A stretch of DNA of 64,000 nt from Stomoxys calcitrans (taxonomy: Eukaryota > Arthropoda > Insecta > Diptera > Muscidae): assembly GCF_963082655.1 (NCBI RefSeq), contig NC_081556.1:66455727-66519726 (forward strand). Reading direction: 5' to 3'. The notes under the pieces are model-generated. The model made no database searches. It saw nothing but the letters and a program-made list of their open reading frames with translations, and was not told the DNA's origin. Below are positions 1-11,406 of this stretch, one piece after another (the first letter of the stretch is position 1; the number at the start of each line of letters is the position of its first letter). The position numbers were made by a program, and so were the translations under genes.

Positions 1-1412
1 GTTCCGGAAAATCGCAAAAATTTTTGATAATAAATGCAAACATTTCTTTAAAATTATGAAATGTTTTTTACAAACAAGGACTGCGTCCTAGCGTAGTGTG
101 GGTGTAAACCAAGTACACGGCGTTTTAAACTAAAAAAATCCTTAACACAAAGAAGTGAAGACTAAAATTAAGGTTTTTGCATTTGAAAACCAAGGATATA
201 CAGACTTGAATTTACGATGTTAGTCCCTTAATTCAATAAAAAAATTTAAATGGATTAGTACATTGTATTTTAATGGAAAAGAAATCCATATCCTTAAAAG
301 AAAACCACTCGCTTGGAAAATATGGCTGCTGCGATTCTAGGTAAAGTTACTTAACCTTAACATTTAAAATGCCTTTTTTTGCTTTGATGAATGAGCTAAT
401 TTTATTTTATTAAACAGTTGTGCATAATTTAAAGAAAAATTTATAAACAGCAACATACATATATATTCTAAAGTCGAACTAAGAGAACAATGTTGTACTT
501 GCAATTCACTTCACAATCGTAATAACATACTTATGTATTTATTTACATAAATATCGTGCTGTATATATTTAGGATGAGTTAATATCTTAATTATTCTTAT
601 CCCTTCAAGCTTTTGTTTGAATCCATAATCCATTTGTTATTTCCGAGTTGATTTTGTTACTAAGAATAGCTAGAATGAAAAAAAACCTAACTTAACGCTA
701 GGAAGAGCAACTTTTTTTGCACATATTTTGCCTAGATGATCAAAATGCCTAATTTGATAAGAACGCGAAAAACTTATATTTAAATTTGATGTTTCTTGAA
801 AACTTACAAAATAAAAAAATATGAAATAAAAAATACATATAATATAAAAAAAATTTAATTATTACAATAGATTCGAACTTTACGAAACTCCGTTCTCTTG
901 GTGGTGAAAGTCTGAAAAAACATTAATTAACGCGTTATGAATAATAGAAATAACATCCAATTACATTTATTTACAGTTGAACATCGATAATCCGAATAGT
1001 TTGGGCTGGAGCCTTTACCGGATAATTAAGGTAAAATGTTTTACTCGTTTTAACAGCACGTATCATACCCAATTTTTTGTTTCATTTATTTTGTGAACAT
1101 TTTTTATTGCACGTTGTTTTATTTGGAAGTAATTTCTATATTTTTTTAATTCAGATTTATGATTATACCTATAAAACACTACTGTAATTTATAAGACAAT
1201 TTTTGTGCGGGCATAAATTAAATAAAATAAAAAATGTTGCAATGCCTATTTTTAACCATTAAGCTGAGTATTCTGTTCAGCTTTTCGAGCGGAATGCTGT
1301 CACACTCCATATAAAAAAAAACGTCGGCGAAACGCTAAAAAGTACAATAATACTCTGCTTTTAGTGAGGAAAGTGGCAAAAAAAACTATTGTTATGGCAA
1401 CACTAGAAACTA
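1..1412. other. AT-rich stretch without recognisable gene
   Basis: AT-rich DNA with many A and T runs. I see no long frame, no transposon protein motif, no clear inverted termini and no RNA gene in it. Confidence 0.6.
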
Positions 1413-1730
1413 TTGCCGGCATCATTTTTGTTTGTTTTATTGTTTGCAGTGGTTCTTTTTCCTTTATTTATTTTAGAAAATGTACATAAAATAGAGAAAA
1501 CAATAAGTGCAGATAAGAAAACGTGTTTTCATATGGAAACAGACACACTTGACTGCTGTAAAAATTTCAGCGGCTATTCCGAAAGCAGAATAGAATACCA
1601 ATTCTTACTTACGAAATTACTTGACATAATGTCTTTTGTGTTTTTTCTTCTCTACCTGAAATATGTATTTTTCTTCAATGTAATGTTTTGCAATACCGGA
1701 CAGTCGATATATTCGCGGTTAATTAATTGA
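1413..1730 (+). CDS. Unrecognised small ORF, 105 codons, doubtful
   Basis: The frame starts with a hydrophobic stretch (MPASFLFVLLFAVVLFPLF) that could be a signal peptide or membrane segment, has a polar cysteine-bearing middle (TLDCCKNF), and a second hydrophobic segment around residues 70-90 (IMSFVFFLLYLKYVFFF). I recognise no family. The base composition does not differ from its AT-rich surroundings, and phenylalanine- and leucine-rich frames arise easily by chance in such DNA. Another ATG at 1394, in a different frame, opens a short hydrophobic frame overlapping the start. No neighbour supports it as a gene. Treat it as a chance frame unless transcript data show otherwise. Confidence 0.12.
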   Translation: MPASFLFVLLFAVVLFPLFILENVHKIEKTISADKKTCFHMETDTLDCCKNFSGYSESRIEYQFLLTKLLDIMSFVFFLLYLKYVFFFNVMFCNTGQSIYSRLIN

Positions 1731-2104
1731 AAACAAGTATTTTATTTTCGTTATTAATTTCAGGTCATTCATTCAAAGATAATCGATATTACACTTTCAC
1801 GGTAGACCTTCAAAAAGAACTGTTGATTTGATCTACCCCAAAAGGAAATTGTTTCACCATACAGAAATTTGTATAGACTTTTTAATGTTTTAAACCTTTT
1901 CGATTAATATGTAGTATATGTTACTGTTAAAAGTTAATAACGATTATATAAGATTAATTATTTTTTTATTTATCATTTGTATTCACACTTGTATGTACTA
2001 CGTCCGTTAACTTCCGTTGCCAAAACTGAAAAAGTTTGTTTAGAGTTGCAGCATAACTTTTTTCTCGTAAGAGGTAGTTCGTCCTTCAACATGTAATTCT
2101 TGAG
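1731..2104. other. AT-rich spacer, nothing recognised
   Basis: No frame, repeat or RNA motif that I can support between the small ORF and the 3' end of the first LOA-1 copy. Confidence 0.5.
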
Positions 2105-2189
2105 AATCCGCCCCATCCAGAATGAGCATAAACCTAAGCCAGTAATCGGCTTCCGTGCGCTCTAAATAAAAAAAAATAACCTCGAAAAA

Positions 2190-3684
2190 GAAAATCTAAG
2201 TTAGGAATTCCGCGCTACTTACAAAATCCTTAATTGTTTTCCATGCCACTCCCCTCAGATGGTTCATGTCTGGTATAGAGTCCCCACCTAAGTGCCGGTA
2301 TCTGTTAGACGCGAAAGCCGGGCAATGACAAAGGAAACGTCCAACGTCCCATCATCTTCCCCGCATGCCCTACACATGCTATCACTTGATGCACCGATAA
2401 GTGAGCTCGTAGTCCTATGTGTCCCTGTATAATACTAATAGTTATACTGACCTCCTTCTAACTTTCTTTCAGTAATAGCCTCGTCTTCCCACGATCTGGG
2501 TTAGGTTTTTCGCCGTACTACCGACTGTTTCGCCGTTCCCCAGGGTTGCATGCGCATTCGTCACCCACTTAACTTAAACTCGGACTGCGTCGACCCGAAA
2601 GGCTTCGGGTTAACCAAATTTATTGCAGGCAGTCCTCTGGCCTTCACCGCCAAATCGACTGTCCTTGCATTCCCCCTTACTCCGTTATGGCCCGGCACCC
2701 AAACAATGCAGTGCCATTCTCAGAGAAGGCGTTTATCTCCTCACACTGCAAGACTGTGTGTGACCGTACCGTCCTGGTTGTTATTGCCCTCATGGCAATT
2801 TTACTGTCCGTAAAGATATTCACACTCGACGTCCTCGCATTAGCAACACACTACCTCACGCATTCCGTGATCGCCCGGATCTCCGCCTCAGTTCCTGGGT
2901 TCTCATTGAAAACCCCCAGGCCCACTCTGTCCTCTAGCTTTGATCCATCCGTGTAGGATGATCTTCAAAATGGCAATACCAAAATGGTAATACCATCAAT
3001 CCAAGGCTGTTCCGCTGGCAGCAATGCCTCGCACTCGATCTCAAGGTTCATCTCAGGTATCCGATCGGAAACCTCTATCCTTTCTTCCACGTTTCCTATC
3101 GTCGCCTCGATTATACCGCGGTGTTATGAGCTGATCGTAAACTCAATCTATTCTCTCATCCCCTTAAGTCTCATAACCGCAGTGGCTGCATCACACTTAA
3201 TCTGTATGTCAATGGGTCGATATCAAGAATAGTCTCCAATGCCCTAGTGGGCGCTCATGCACGACCCTTTCGGCTTTTCTGCATAGCTAGTTCGGATCCT
3301 TACCTCAGAAGTATTATAACAACGTCTGCGTAGCAGACGATCTCAAATCCTCCTCAGTAAGCATCCTGAATAGGTTATTTATAGTAGTCACCCATAGATA
3401 AAATGCTCCCAGCGGCGTGCCTTGTGCCACTTTCTCCCTTATATTTATGTCATGGGACACACAATTTATACACCTGTTTCTTACCATAAGTTTTATCCAG
3501 TTTCTAAGGACCGGGTATACCCGGTGTCCACAATAAGTTCCATGGTTTTTATTAGAAAGGACGTAATGCTTATAGGTCTGTAGGCATTTGTAGTCGCATA
3601 ACTTGCCTTGCCGGGCTTGGATATAAATACCACCCTTGCCTCCCGCCAGGCTTTCGGAGTATATGCAAGTCCCAGGCACTCTGT
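2190..3684 (-). pseudogene. LOA-1 copy A ORF2, 3' part (RT palm to RNase H)
   Basis: Minus-strand frames give pieces of the reverse transcriptase palm and thumb (right, about 3300-3684) and an RNase H domain (about 2600-3000), ending with a cysteine-rich tail near 2300-2400 of the CRAC...HFLCHCPAFA type seen more clearly in copy E. In the family, ORF2 supplies endonuclease, reverse transcriptase and RNase H for target-primed reverse transcription in the nucleus. Here stops and frameshifts break it many times and no frame exceeds about 150 codons. The RT region stops at 3684, where the RTE-like fragment begins, and resumes after 4831. Confidence 0.75.
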
Positions 3685-4820
3685 ACGATCTGACACTGCA
3701 CGGAAGCTGGACATTGAAAAGCTGCAAATACAACAAATGGCAGCTGCATATTCCATTCGACTGACCCAACTGACTGATGAAAGCACTCCTTGTTCCAGAT
3801 GAAGGATATGTATCGGGAGAAAAGGAGAGAGGAGAAAAGGGAATGGAAAGACGTGAGTGTGAGCGAATTGAGATGTACAGGAGTCAGAATGAAGTCCGAA
3901 AATTCCACCAAAGAATTAAACATCAAACCGATGGTTTTGGTACAGGCACATCCTCCTGCAGAGACAAAGAAGGAAATCTGGTAACTGACACAGATAACAT
4001 GCTGAGAATATGGAAAGAACGTTTTACCTAACTGCTAGTGTCCGACGTTGGCCGCAAAACTAATCAATGATAATGTAATGGAATGTTTACCTCCTAGTCA
4101 GACCCGTAGCAGTGACCCGACTAATGAACATTGAAGCGGCAGGAGCCGACGGGTTACCCGCTGAACTATTTAAGACCAGAGGCGACATGCTGATAAGGCG
4201 TATGCATCAGCTTATCTGCGCAATCTCTGTAGAAGAACGCATATCCGATGATTGGAACTTCATCATACTGTGTCCCGTACACAAGAAAGGAGACAAGACG
4301 GAATGTGCCAACTACAGAGGAAAAAGTCTCCACTCCATCGCATACAAGATACTCTCGGGCGTACTGTGTAAAATATTAAAACCTAAAGTCAGTGAGATAA
4401 TTGGGCCCTATCAATGCGTCTTTAGACCTGGTAAATCCACCCTGGACCAGATATTCACACTGCGCCAAATCCTGAAAAAGACCCGAGAAGGACAAATCAA
4501 CACCTACCATCTCTTTGTTGAATACAAAGCCGCTTTTGATACTCCTTTACGTTCAAAGATATTTCAAGACTTGTCTGAGTTTCGTATCCCTGCAAAATTA
4601 ATAAGACTCTGCAGGATGACAATGACTGATACGCGTTCCTCAGTAAGAATAGGAAAGAATCTCTCCGAACTATTTAGTACCAAACGAGGTTTCAGGCAAG
4701 GTGACAGCCTATCGTGTGATCTCTTTAATATCCTGCTGGAGAAGATTATACGAGATCCAGATGTGAATAGATATAGCACACTAATAACAAGAGAACACAT
4801 GTCATAGCCAATTAAAGTTA
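3685..4820 (+). mobile_element. RTE-like non-LTR fragment inserted in LOA-1 copy A
   Basis: Opposite in orientation to its host element. It contains an RTE-type linker (RSQNEVRKFHQRIK, then SSCRDKEGNLVTDT) and an RT domain. It is flanked by AGGCACTCTGT at 3674-3684 and AGGCACGTTGT at 4821-4831. Intact LOA-1 copies have one AGGCACGCTGT at this place, so these read as a target duplication that has since diverged. Neither a 5' end nor a normal 3' end of an RTE element is present, which is odd for a simple insertion. A second, longer relative lies at 45.8-48.5 kb. Confidence 0.75.
4112..4807 (+). pseudogene. RTE-like reverse transcriptase fragment, 231 codons open
   Basis: Longest open RT frame of the RTE-like fragment. 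In order it shows GADGLPAELFK (finger region), HKKGDKTECANYRGKSL, IIGPYQCVFRPGKSTLDQI, VEYKAAFDTP (first palm aspartate region, normally D-F-K-A-A-F-D) and GFRQGDSLSCDLFNILLEKI. The frame ends before the YADD or ADDID box, so the second catalytic aspartate pair is missing. The normal D of DFKAAFD is E here (VEYKAAFD). Upstream frames at 3688-4031 hold the linker between endonuclease and RT, with a frameshift between. This is not a functional enzyme. The family is often annotated in arthropods as an RTE/BovB-type pol; that placement is from memory of motifs. Confidence 0.8.
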
Positions 4821-4831
4821 AGGCACGTTGT

Positions 4832-6070
4832 TTAGATATTGGACAGGTGGGGCGACAGATAGTCTGCCTTTTTCTGTTGTAACGCTGGAAATATTCCATC
4901 AGGTCAGGGTGACTTAAATGATTTGAAACTCTTCAGGGTTCCCTTCACCATAAACTCCGTAATTATAAACCTTCGATCAACATCACTATTACAAGATTCC
5001 GGTGTCTCCGTGAGTCTCGGCGTATCCTGTTGATAGTGCGTTTTCATCAAAACCTCAACATGTCCTCCCTTGGCTCTGCTCTCACTCCCATGTCGTCTAC
5101 CTAAGTTTCAGTTTGGACTTGGGTTTTTGAGAGAAATTTTTTTATATTGGCGGCGTAATTAGCGCTATCGACCTGTTCGAAGAAAGGCTTCCAGGACCCA
5201 TGTTTTGTCGCTCTGGTAAACTTATTGTATTCCTTGAGCCGTGTGTAATACACATCCTAATATACTTCTGTTAAAAAGAGGACAGGACAACTATCTTCGA
5301 AAGACCCCACTAGTGCAGTCGTAATCCTGTTAACATTTTCTTCAATGTCTTCTATGCTTGGACAATCTAAATAATCTTGCCCAAGTCTTCTTCTAAGTAG
5401 TTTTCCGAATTTTGTCCAGTTCGCTTTCAACTTATTCCGGAAGCTCATCGGATTCGGCGCTGGCCGTGCTATTCTAAACCTCATCTAGCGATGGTCTGAG
5501 AAGGAATACTCCATGGAGACCCTCCAATCCTGAACCTCATATATTAGATTTTCCGAACAATTCGTCACATCTTAAACCTTCACCCTTGTCTTATTAACAA
5601 AGGTAGCGGTGTTACTAATATAAGGCGTTATTAGGTCGTTAGTATTTAAGAATTCTACCAGGGCTTACCCCCGCTTTTTAATGTTGGTAGTGCCCCCCGA
5701 AATGTGGCGAGAGTTCGCATCGCGCCCTATAAGTGTCTCGTTTCCTTTCTGTTTTGCTTTCCTCACCAGCCGTTGCAGCTCCGACGTGGATGGCGGTGTC
5801 GAAGATTCGAAAGGCATATAAAGTTATGCCAGGTATGCTCCATCGTCTCCCTATCTCCCCACTGTTGCATCAAACGTTGACAACTCTGGGGAAAGTATAT
5901 ACTTTAAATTTTTATGACATATAACGCAGGTCCTCGGCCGAGTACCAGTGTTAGCATAGAACAATTTGTAGTTCATATGGTTCAATCCAGAAATTTTGTT
6001 CCGGATCGTCCATGGCTCCTGAATTAAAGCAATATGAATCTTGCACTTGCTGATTTGCTCCATCAGAGCG
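4832..6070 (-). pseudogene. LOA-1 copy A ORF2, 5' part (endonuclease and linker)
   Basis: Minus-strand pieces match the better copies. Near 5851-6063 is the start of an APE-type endonuclease (HIALIQEPWTIRNKISGLN, the usual QEPW motif near the N terminus). Near 5257-5484 is the end of the endonuclease (RFRIARPAPNPMSFRNKL) passing into the linker. Several frameshifts and a missing middle part break it. The endonuclease would nick target DNA to prime reverse transcription. Only short frames remain, none over 75 codons. Confidence 0.7.
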
Positions 6071-6139
6071 TGTGTAGCAGTCTCGCTACGGTGGAGGTCT
6101 ATCTAAATTACCTCAATCATTGGTCCTCCAGTAGATGGA

Positions 6140-7340
6140 CATCTAAGGGGTAAAGGTGATGACCTCATCGTCTGCTCCCTGTTCTTTAGACTGCATTGAC
6201 TTTCCTGTCACTGCAATGGCTGATGTCATCGTATCAGATTCCTTGCCTATCCTAGTCTTCCGAATCTTTATATTGTGGGTATTGGTTGCATCGACGGGTC
6301 CCTGTTCGTAAGGCAATATTGAGTTTCCATTCCCTGCACTGCCTGATGTTTCACCTATGGTAAACCTCCTCCTTCTCTGCGACCAAACCTTGGCTTGATG
6401 AAGACCGTTGCCTTTGCGAGCTGGCAGTCGTCCATCTTTCTTACCAGATCGAGGTTTGCGCCCTCCCATGAAGCTTGACGGTATCAATACATTTCGCCGA
6501 AGCAAAACGCAGCGTAAAGATATCCCCTCTATACTCGCAGCTCTTCATTTGTATGGGTGAACCTTCTACAGAGTTCCACACATGTTCTTAAATCCGTTCG
6601 TTAACCAGATCCTCCACTTGGGACCGATTATCTGGTGGAATCCTTCCGGATGCACTGCCGAAATTGAAAATCAGCTCATCTTTATTGTGCTTCCTTGCCA
6701 CTCTAGCGTAAGACGGCGGCTCCTTACTATTCTCAGCGACCAACTTCCCCTTCAGTGATGGCTGTGGCCTCCTTTTGGAAGTCATAGTCCTCCATGAAGA
6801 CTCACGGGCCGTGCGCGCTTACTTCGTTACTGTTCAAACCTTGTCTACCTCTGCAGAACACTGTCTGGAGTCTCCATTGCGGGATGGCTGGTTTGGGTTT
6901 CCCAGAGTTCTTGAAAGCAGGGTGATCTTTTTCTTCTTCAGCATTTCAGCAGCTTCCATTCCAGCTTCCGTGGAACTGCTTGGAATGTCAGTTCTACCCT
7001 TCCAGATCGAGCACTATCGCCCGATTGTGCTGCCGGTACATACTTCTCTGTCTCCCTCGTCGCGCACCAGATCGCTTTCTTGGTCTGCTTGTGAGCTTAG
7101 CAAAAACCATCGCTCACTCCTGCCGTCATCCCACTGCCCTCATCTCTCGATTCGGCTGCGATGACTGTTTCATTGACACCGTCGTCGTCTGAATCCGAGT
7201 CGGAAACACCACTTTTATTTAAAAGCTGGGAACGAACTGTGCATCCCTCTGGTTGATCCACCCTTCCTCATAAATTAGTCTGACGATTAGTTGAGCACTT
7301 GAAGCATTACTCTCGACTACAGATGCCAAGGCACCCACAC
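6140..7340 (-). pseudogene. LOA-1 copy A ORF1 remnant
   Basis: Minus-strand fragments (PPSYARVARKHNKDELIFNF at about 6650-6720, then GRIPPDNRSQVEDLVNERI) match the longer ORF1 of copy E at 31139-32925. A stretch of roughly 200-300 bp that encodes the centre of the copy E protein is missing near 6480-6600. ORF1 of this group is a basic RNA-binding protein that coats the element RNA; that role is known for the class and not visible in this remnant. Not functional. Confidence 0.65.
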
Positions 7341-7623
7341 CTATGGGAGGGGGGACAACATGCTGCGGTCTACGCTACCACCGCATATGTTGAGTCTTTG
7401 AAGTCCATTTCTAGCCTACTCCAAAAGACTTTACAATTTTTTCGTAATAGGTAGTACCTATTCCGAGATACAGATATTTTATCTTTCTCAACGGCTACAA
7501 TACTCGTTAAGTATTAGTATTAGCACTTTTTGAATCATTTACACGAAAAATAAACAAATTTTGAGAAACTGCTAAAAAAGTTTTTTTTTTCAGAAAAACT
7601 TATATTACTTAAAATGGTTGTTT

Positions 7624-7882
7624 AATTTGCAAATTTGCCCATAATATTCCATTAAGGAACTGACCCAAAATTCTCACTAATCAATGAGCGCTGTCCGATT
7701 AAATTTTAAGCTCAATGATAAAGGACTTTCTATTTATAACCGATACCGAACGGTGTCAGCATGGCAACACCTCTTTGGAGAGATGTTCTTACATAAAAAG
7801 TACCTTACAAATTTCGCCTGCATTAGGAGTGGATAACCACCGCTGAAAAATTTTCTAATGTTCCTACCGCCAGAAGATATGC
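7624..7882 (-). mobile_element. tRNA-derived SINE, decayed copy
   Basis: Reverse-oriented relative of the SINE at 50264-50574. Shared blocks read on the plus strand include GCAAATTTGCCCAT at the left, CTCAATGATAA, ACACCTCTTTGGAGAGA and CCACCGCTGAAAA toward the right. The tRNA-like head with promoter boxes should lie at the right end but has decayed after about 7865, so no box B can be read. It sits between two LOA-1 copies. No clear flanking duplication is visible. Confidence 0.65.
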
Positions 7883-8099
7883 ATCCTTATTTGAAGGACG
7901 AGATATTAAAGGTTAAACATACTATTTCTGAGGTTAATAAATCTTTGTGTTAAGACCTAATTTTTAAAACCAAGCATAAAATCGCAAACATTAGAAGCAT
8001 TTACTAGTCATTTAGGACAAAATCACTTCCTCAATATTACGAAAAAAAAAATCTTTTATATTAGGACAATTTTTAATTCACTGTAGGCTTAATATCCTA
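7883..8099. other. AT-rich spacer
   Basis: Nothing recognisable between the SINE and LOA-1 copy C. Confidence 0.4.
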
Positions 8100-8415
8100 A
8101 TACATGCGTAGCAGACGGGTTCAAATCTCTCCTCAGTCAGCATCCGTAATAGGTAATTTATGGTGGTCACCCATAGGAGTGGCGATAAAATGGCCACCTA
8201 TGGCGTGCCCTGTGCCACTTTCTACCTTATATTTATGCCATGGGACACACAATTTATCCACCTGTTCCTTAGCATATGTTTATCCAGTCTCTAAGGACCG
8301 TGTCCACCAGGTATTGGTCTAAGGATTGGATCAGTGTGTCGGTCCGCACATTGTTAAAAGCCCCCCTCGATGTCAATGTATACCACCAGGGTGTACAACC
8401 TCTTGCAGGGCCTTC

Positions 8416-9162
8416 CTAGACATAGGAATGCTGTTTGTATTTGAGCAGTTCGCTGAATGTAAAACTCTTTATCATGGTATCCAGAAGGCTTAGGGGTTTG
8501 TAGGCCTTTGGTGTCGCATAACTTGCCTTGCCGGGCTTGGGTATAAACACCACCCTCGCCTCCTGCCATGCTTTCGGAGTATATGAAAGTCCTAGGCACG
8601 CCGTGAAAATTTTGGCCAGATGAGGCCCCAGATAGTCTGCCTCATACTGCAGTAATGCCGGAAATATTCCATCAGGTCCGGGTGACTTAAATGGTTTGAA
8701 GCTCCTCAAGGATTCATTCACCATAAATTCTGTTATTATTATCCTTCGATCAACGTCATTATTCCAAGATTTCGGTGTCTCCGTGAGTGGAAGATGGGAT
8801 TTCATTAAAAGCCTCAACATGTCCTGCCTTGTCTCTGCTTTCACTCCCATGTCGTCTACTAAAGTTTCAGTTTGGACATGGGTTTTTGAGAGAAACTTTT
8901 TTATCTTGTCGGCGGCATTAACGCTATCGACCTGTTCGCAGAAAAGCTTCCAGGAGCGACGTTTTGCCGCTCTGGTAATCTTATTGTATTCCTTGAGCCG
9001 TGTGTAATACACATCCCAATAAACTTCCGCCTTTTTACGACGTGCTTTGTTAAAAAGTCTGCGGACCTCTTTACCAATATTTCGAATCTCCCCAGTCATC
9101 CAGGGATCTTCTTGGGCTGATTTCCTTTCCCGAAGAGGACAACTGTCTTCGAAGGACCCCAC
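8416..9162 (-). pseudogene. LOA-1 copy C ORF2: linker and reverse transcriptase, 248 codons open
   Basis: The longest open LOA-1 ORF2 piece of the linker and RT fingers in the window. It shows the basic linker (NKARRKKAEVYWDVYYTRLK), then FKSPGPDGIFPALLQYE and PKAWQEARVVFIPKPGKASY, then a derived form of RPISL (KPLSLLDTM) where other copies read RPISLTSFLLKT: about 30 bp is lost here. The catalytic YADD box lies beyond the frame. In intact relatives this domain copies element RNA into DNA at a nicked target. The open frame suggests copy C is younger than A or D, though it cannot work without RNase H and its 3' end. Confidence 0.8.
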
Positions 9163-9170
9163 CGGTGCAG

Positions 9171-10340
9171 TCGTAATCCTGTTGATATTAAATTATTATC
9201 TTGCACAATTCTTCTTCTGAGTAGCCTTTCGAATTTTGTCCAGTTGGTTTTCAACTTATTCCGGAAGCTTATCGGATTCGGCGCTGGCCGTGCTATTCTA
9301 AACCTAATGTAGCGATGGTCAGAGATAGAGTGTTCCATGGAGACCCCCTAATTCTGAACCTCACCGATCAGATTTTCCGAACATATCGTCACATCTAATA
9401 CCTCCTCCCTAATCCTATTAACAAAATGTAGAGGTGTTACCAATATTAAGTGTTATTGGGTCGTTAGTATTCAAGAACTCTGCCAGGGCTTGGCCCCGCT
9501 TATTAGTGTAGGCACTTCCCCACGATATGTGGTGAGAGTTCGTATCGCACCTCGTTTCCTGTCTGTTTTGCTTTCCTCACCAGCCGTTGCAGCAGGTGGC
9601 GGTGTCGGAGAGTCGAATGGCTGATAAAGTGATGCCAAGTATGCTCCACCGTCTCCCTGTCTCACCACTGTTGCATCCGACGTTGACAACTCTGGGGAAA
9701 ATATATAATTGAAATTTTTATGATAAATAACGCAGGTCACATTTAAGTCACCCTTGCTGATTTTCTCCATCAAAGCGTGTGTGCAGTCTCGCTCCGGTGG
9801 AGGTTTATCTGGATTACCTCAATGATTGGTCCTCCAGTAAATGGGCATCTGGGGAGTAGATGATGATCTCATCGTCTGCCCCCCGTTCTTTAGACTGCAT
9901 TGACGCCTGATGTCATCGTTTTAGGTTATTTGGCTAGTCTAGTCTTCTGACTCTTTATAAAGTCTCTAATGGTTCCATCGTCGGATCCCTGTTCGTTAAG
10001 CTGTATTGGGCTTCCATTCCCTGTACTGCCTGATGTTTCAATACTAGGATCTTTGCTTATCTTAGCCTTCCAAATCTTAAGTAAACGGCTTCTAGGTGAT
10101 GGTACTTGTGAGCTAAGCAATGCCATCGCTCACTCCTGTCATCATCCCGCTGCCTCATCTCTCGATTTGGCTGCGGTGACTATTCCATTGACACTCTCGC
10201 GGCCTGAATCCGAATCGGAAACATCACCTTGACTTAAAGCTGGGGACGAACTGTGCATCCCTCTGGTTCACCCGTCTCTTCCTCATTAGTAAGTTTGACG
10301 ACTTGTTAGCGCGTTAGAAGCAGTACTTTTTACTACAGGT
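9171..10340 (-). pseudogene. LOA-1 copy C endonuclease and ORF1 remnants
   Basis: Minus-strand fragments show the end of the endonuclease (SDHRYIRFRIARPAPNPISF at about 9260-9330), its middle (FSPELSTSDATVVRQGDGGA near 9650-9720), and short ORF1-like pieces at 9926-10340 that match the start and end of the copy E ORF1. Most of the ORF1 core is deleted: the distance from endonuclease start to 5' end is far shorter than in copy E. Confidence 0.6.
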
Positions 10341-10560
10341 GTCAAGGTATCCACAGTGATAGGAGGGGAGCATGCAGCAAGCTACGGTCTGATGCCACCA
10401 CCCCAGCTGTTGGGTCTTTGAAGTCCATTTTTAGCCTTCCCTAAAAAGGCTTTAGCATTTTTCGTAATTGGTAGTACCTATTCCTAGATACGAATATATT
10501 TTTTTCCCTTTGAGGAGCGAAATAACAACACTTCCGCTCCACTCAACGGCTACAATAATT

Positions 10561-10854
10561 GGTTTTATTAATTTTTATACAATTTCAATTTTTAATATCA
10601 TTACAATTTTATTTTGTGTATGTTTTTTTTATTTATTTTGTGTGTCAGCGGTTGTTATCCCCTCCTATTAATCAATTTTGTAAATTGTACAACAGTAAAT
10701 TAATTTATAAAAGTTAAAAAAAAATTTTAATATTTTATTGAATCATTTTTTCCCCCAAAATTTTGTTCAAAACACAATAATAGGTGTATTGATACATAGC
10801 TCAATACTTTTAAAGCAAATGGCACAAAATTTATATAAACTTAAATTATTCCTG
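10561..10854. other. AT-rich spacer
   Basis: T-rich DNA with no supported feature. Confidence 0.4.
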
Positions 10855-11370
10855 TGCCTAGAGTAATAGCCTGTTTTTTGATGTCTTCGGCACATCTACG
10901 ATGCATGGAGTCTCAAGAAAATCCTGGCATCTCCTTACAGGGTGATCCTGTAATAGCTTTATACGGTTTCTGGTTCAGGCATTACGCTTTGCATTCCTAG
11001 CCCTTCCGCATTTCGAATTCGGTTTTCTGTAACAATACCAATGTCGCCACATAAATGTTCAATGGGATTGACGACAGATGACAGAGCAGGTCACAGCTTA
11101 ACCTGATCCCCATTGTCCTGGAACCACCCTCTGCCAATTTAATAGTTTCCGGTCATTATCTTGTTTGAATGCCAATTTCAGAAGCATATTGCAGTCTGCC
11201 TAATGTAACATTACTTGCTCCTAGGATGTTACATGTCCATGATGTCTTATATTTCATTATTGGACGTATACCGTTGTGCAAAATGCTCCAACAAATCAAT
11301 ACTTTTGCCCCATCAAGTTTGGGTGTCATAACGTAACAATACTTGCTCCAAAGATGTAACATATGCAAGA
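10855..11370 (-). pseudogene. Tc1-like transposase remnant
   Basis: On the minus strand, broken frames recall the end of Tc1-type transposases. Near 11040-11090 is a text of the kind NPIEHLCGDI (family pattern NPIEHLW-G, which holds the third catalytic acid), followed by RNAEGL and, near 10880-10920, a RRCAED-like end. Near 11230-11330 an upstream piece reads VLICWSILHNGIRPI, like the VMVWG...G.GP part of the family. Stops and frameshifts are many. Direct cut-and-paste activity is impossible. The block TGCTCCAACAAATCAATACTTTTGCCCC-like at 11284-11315 recurs at about 12116-12146, on the far side of the inverted-repeat element at 11407-12056. A Tc1 origin is a moderate-confidence call based on these motifs only. 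Confidence 0.5.
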
Positions 11371-11406
11371 TGTCTTAAAATCGGAAAAAAAACTAGTGAA
11401 CAATAC

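Larger units (their letters stand above)
2105..7503 (-). mobile_element. LOA-1 copy A: decayed LOA-clade non-LTR retrotransposon
   Basis: The element runs right to left. Its left end matches the 3' UTR seen in copies near 16.9, 27.6, 40.1 and 61.8 kb (shared CACCTAAGCCAGTAATCGGC-like block). Its right end carries the 5' end motif CTCAACGGCTAC (plus-strand reading), also present at about 10.55 and 33.1 kb. It therefore had both ends, but every coding region is broken. A plus-strand RTE-like fragment interrupts it at 3685-4820, flanked by a repeated 11-bp LOA-1 site. Clade placement rests on RT text of the type RPISLTSFLLKT and HAYVKG followed by an RNase H domain; I is the nearest alternative clade. 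Confidence 0.85.
8100..10560 (-). mobile_element. LOA-1 copy C: 5' end present, 3' half missing
   Basis: Reads right to left from the 5' end motif (CTCAACGGCTACAATA at about 10541-10560, plus-strand reading) through ORF1 remnants and the endonuclease to the reverse transcriptase, then stops at about 8100 inside the RT just past the YADD region. RNase H, the cysteine tail and the 3' UTR are absent. Loss of the 3' half with retention of the 5' end is the reverse of usual 5' truncation, so later deletion or recombination is more likely than incomplete reverse transcription. Confidence 0.85.

Noticed and set aside
3608..3802. 64-codon plus-strand frame
   Set aside because: Its first part is antisense LOA-1 and its second part the RTE-like linker; it crosses an insertion junction and is not a gene.
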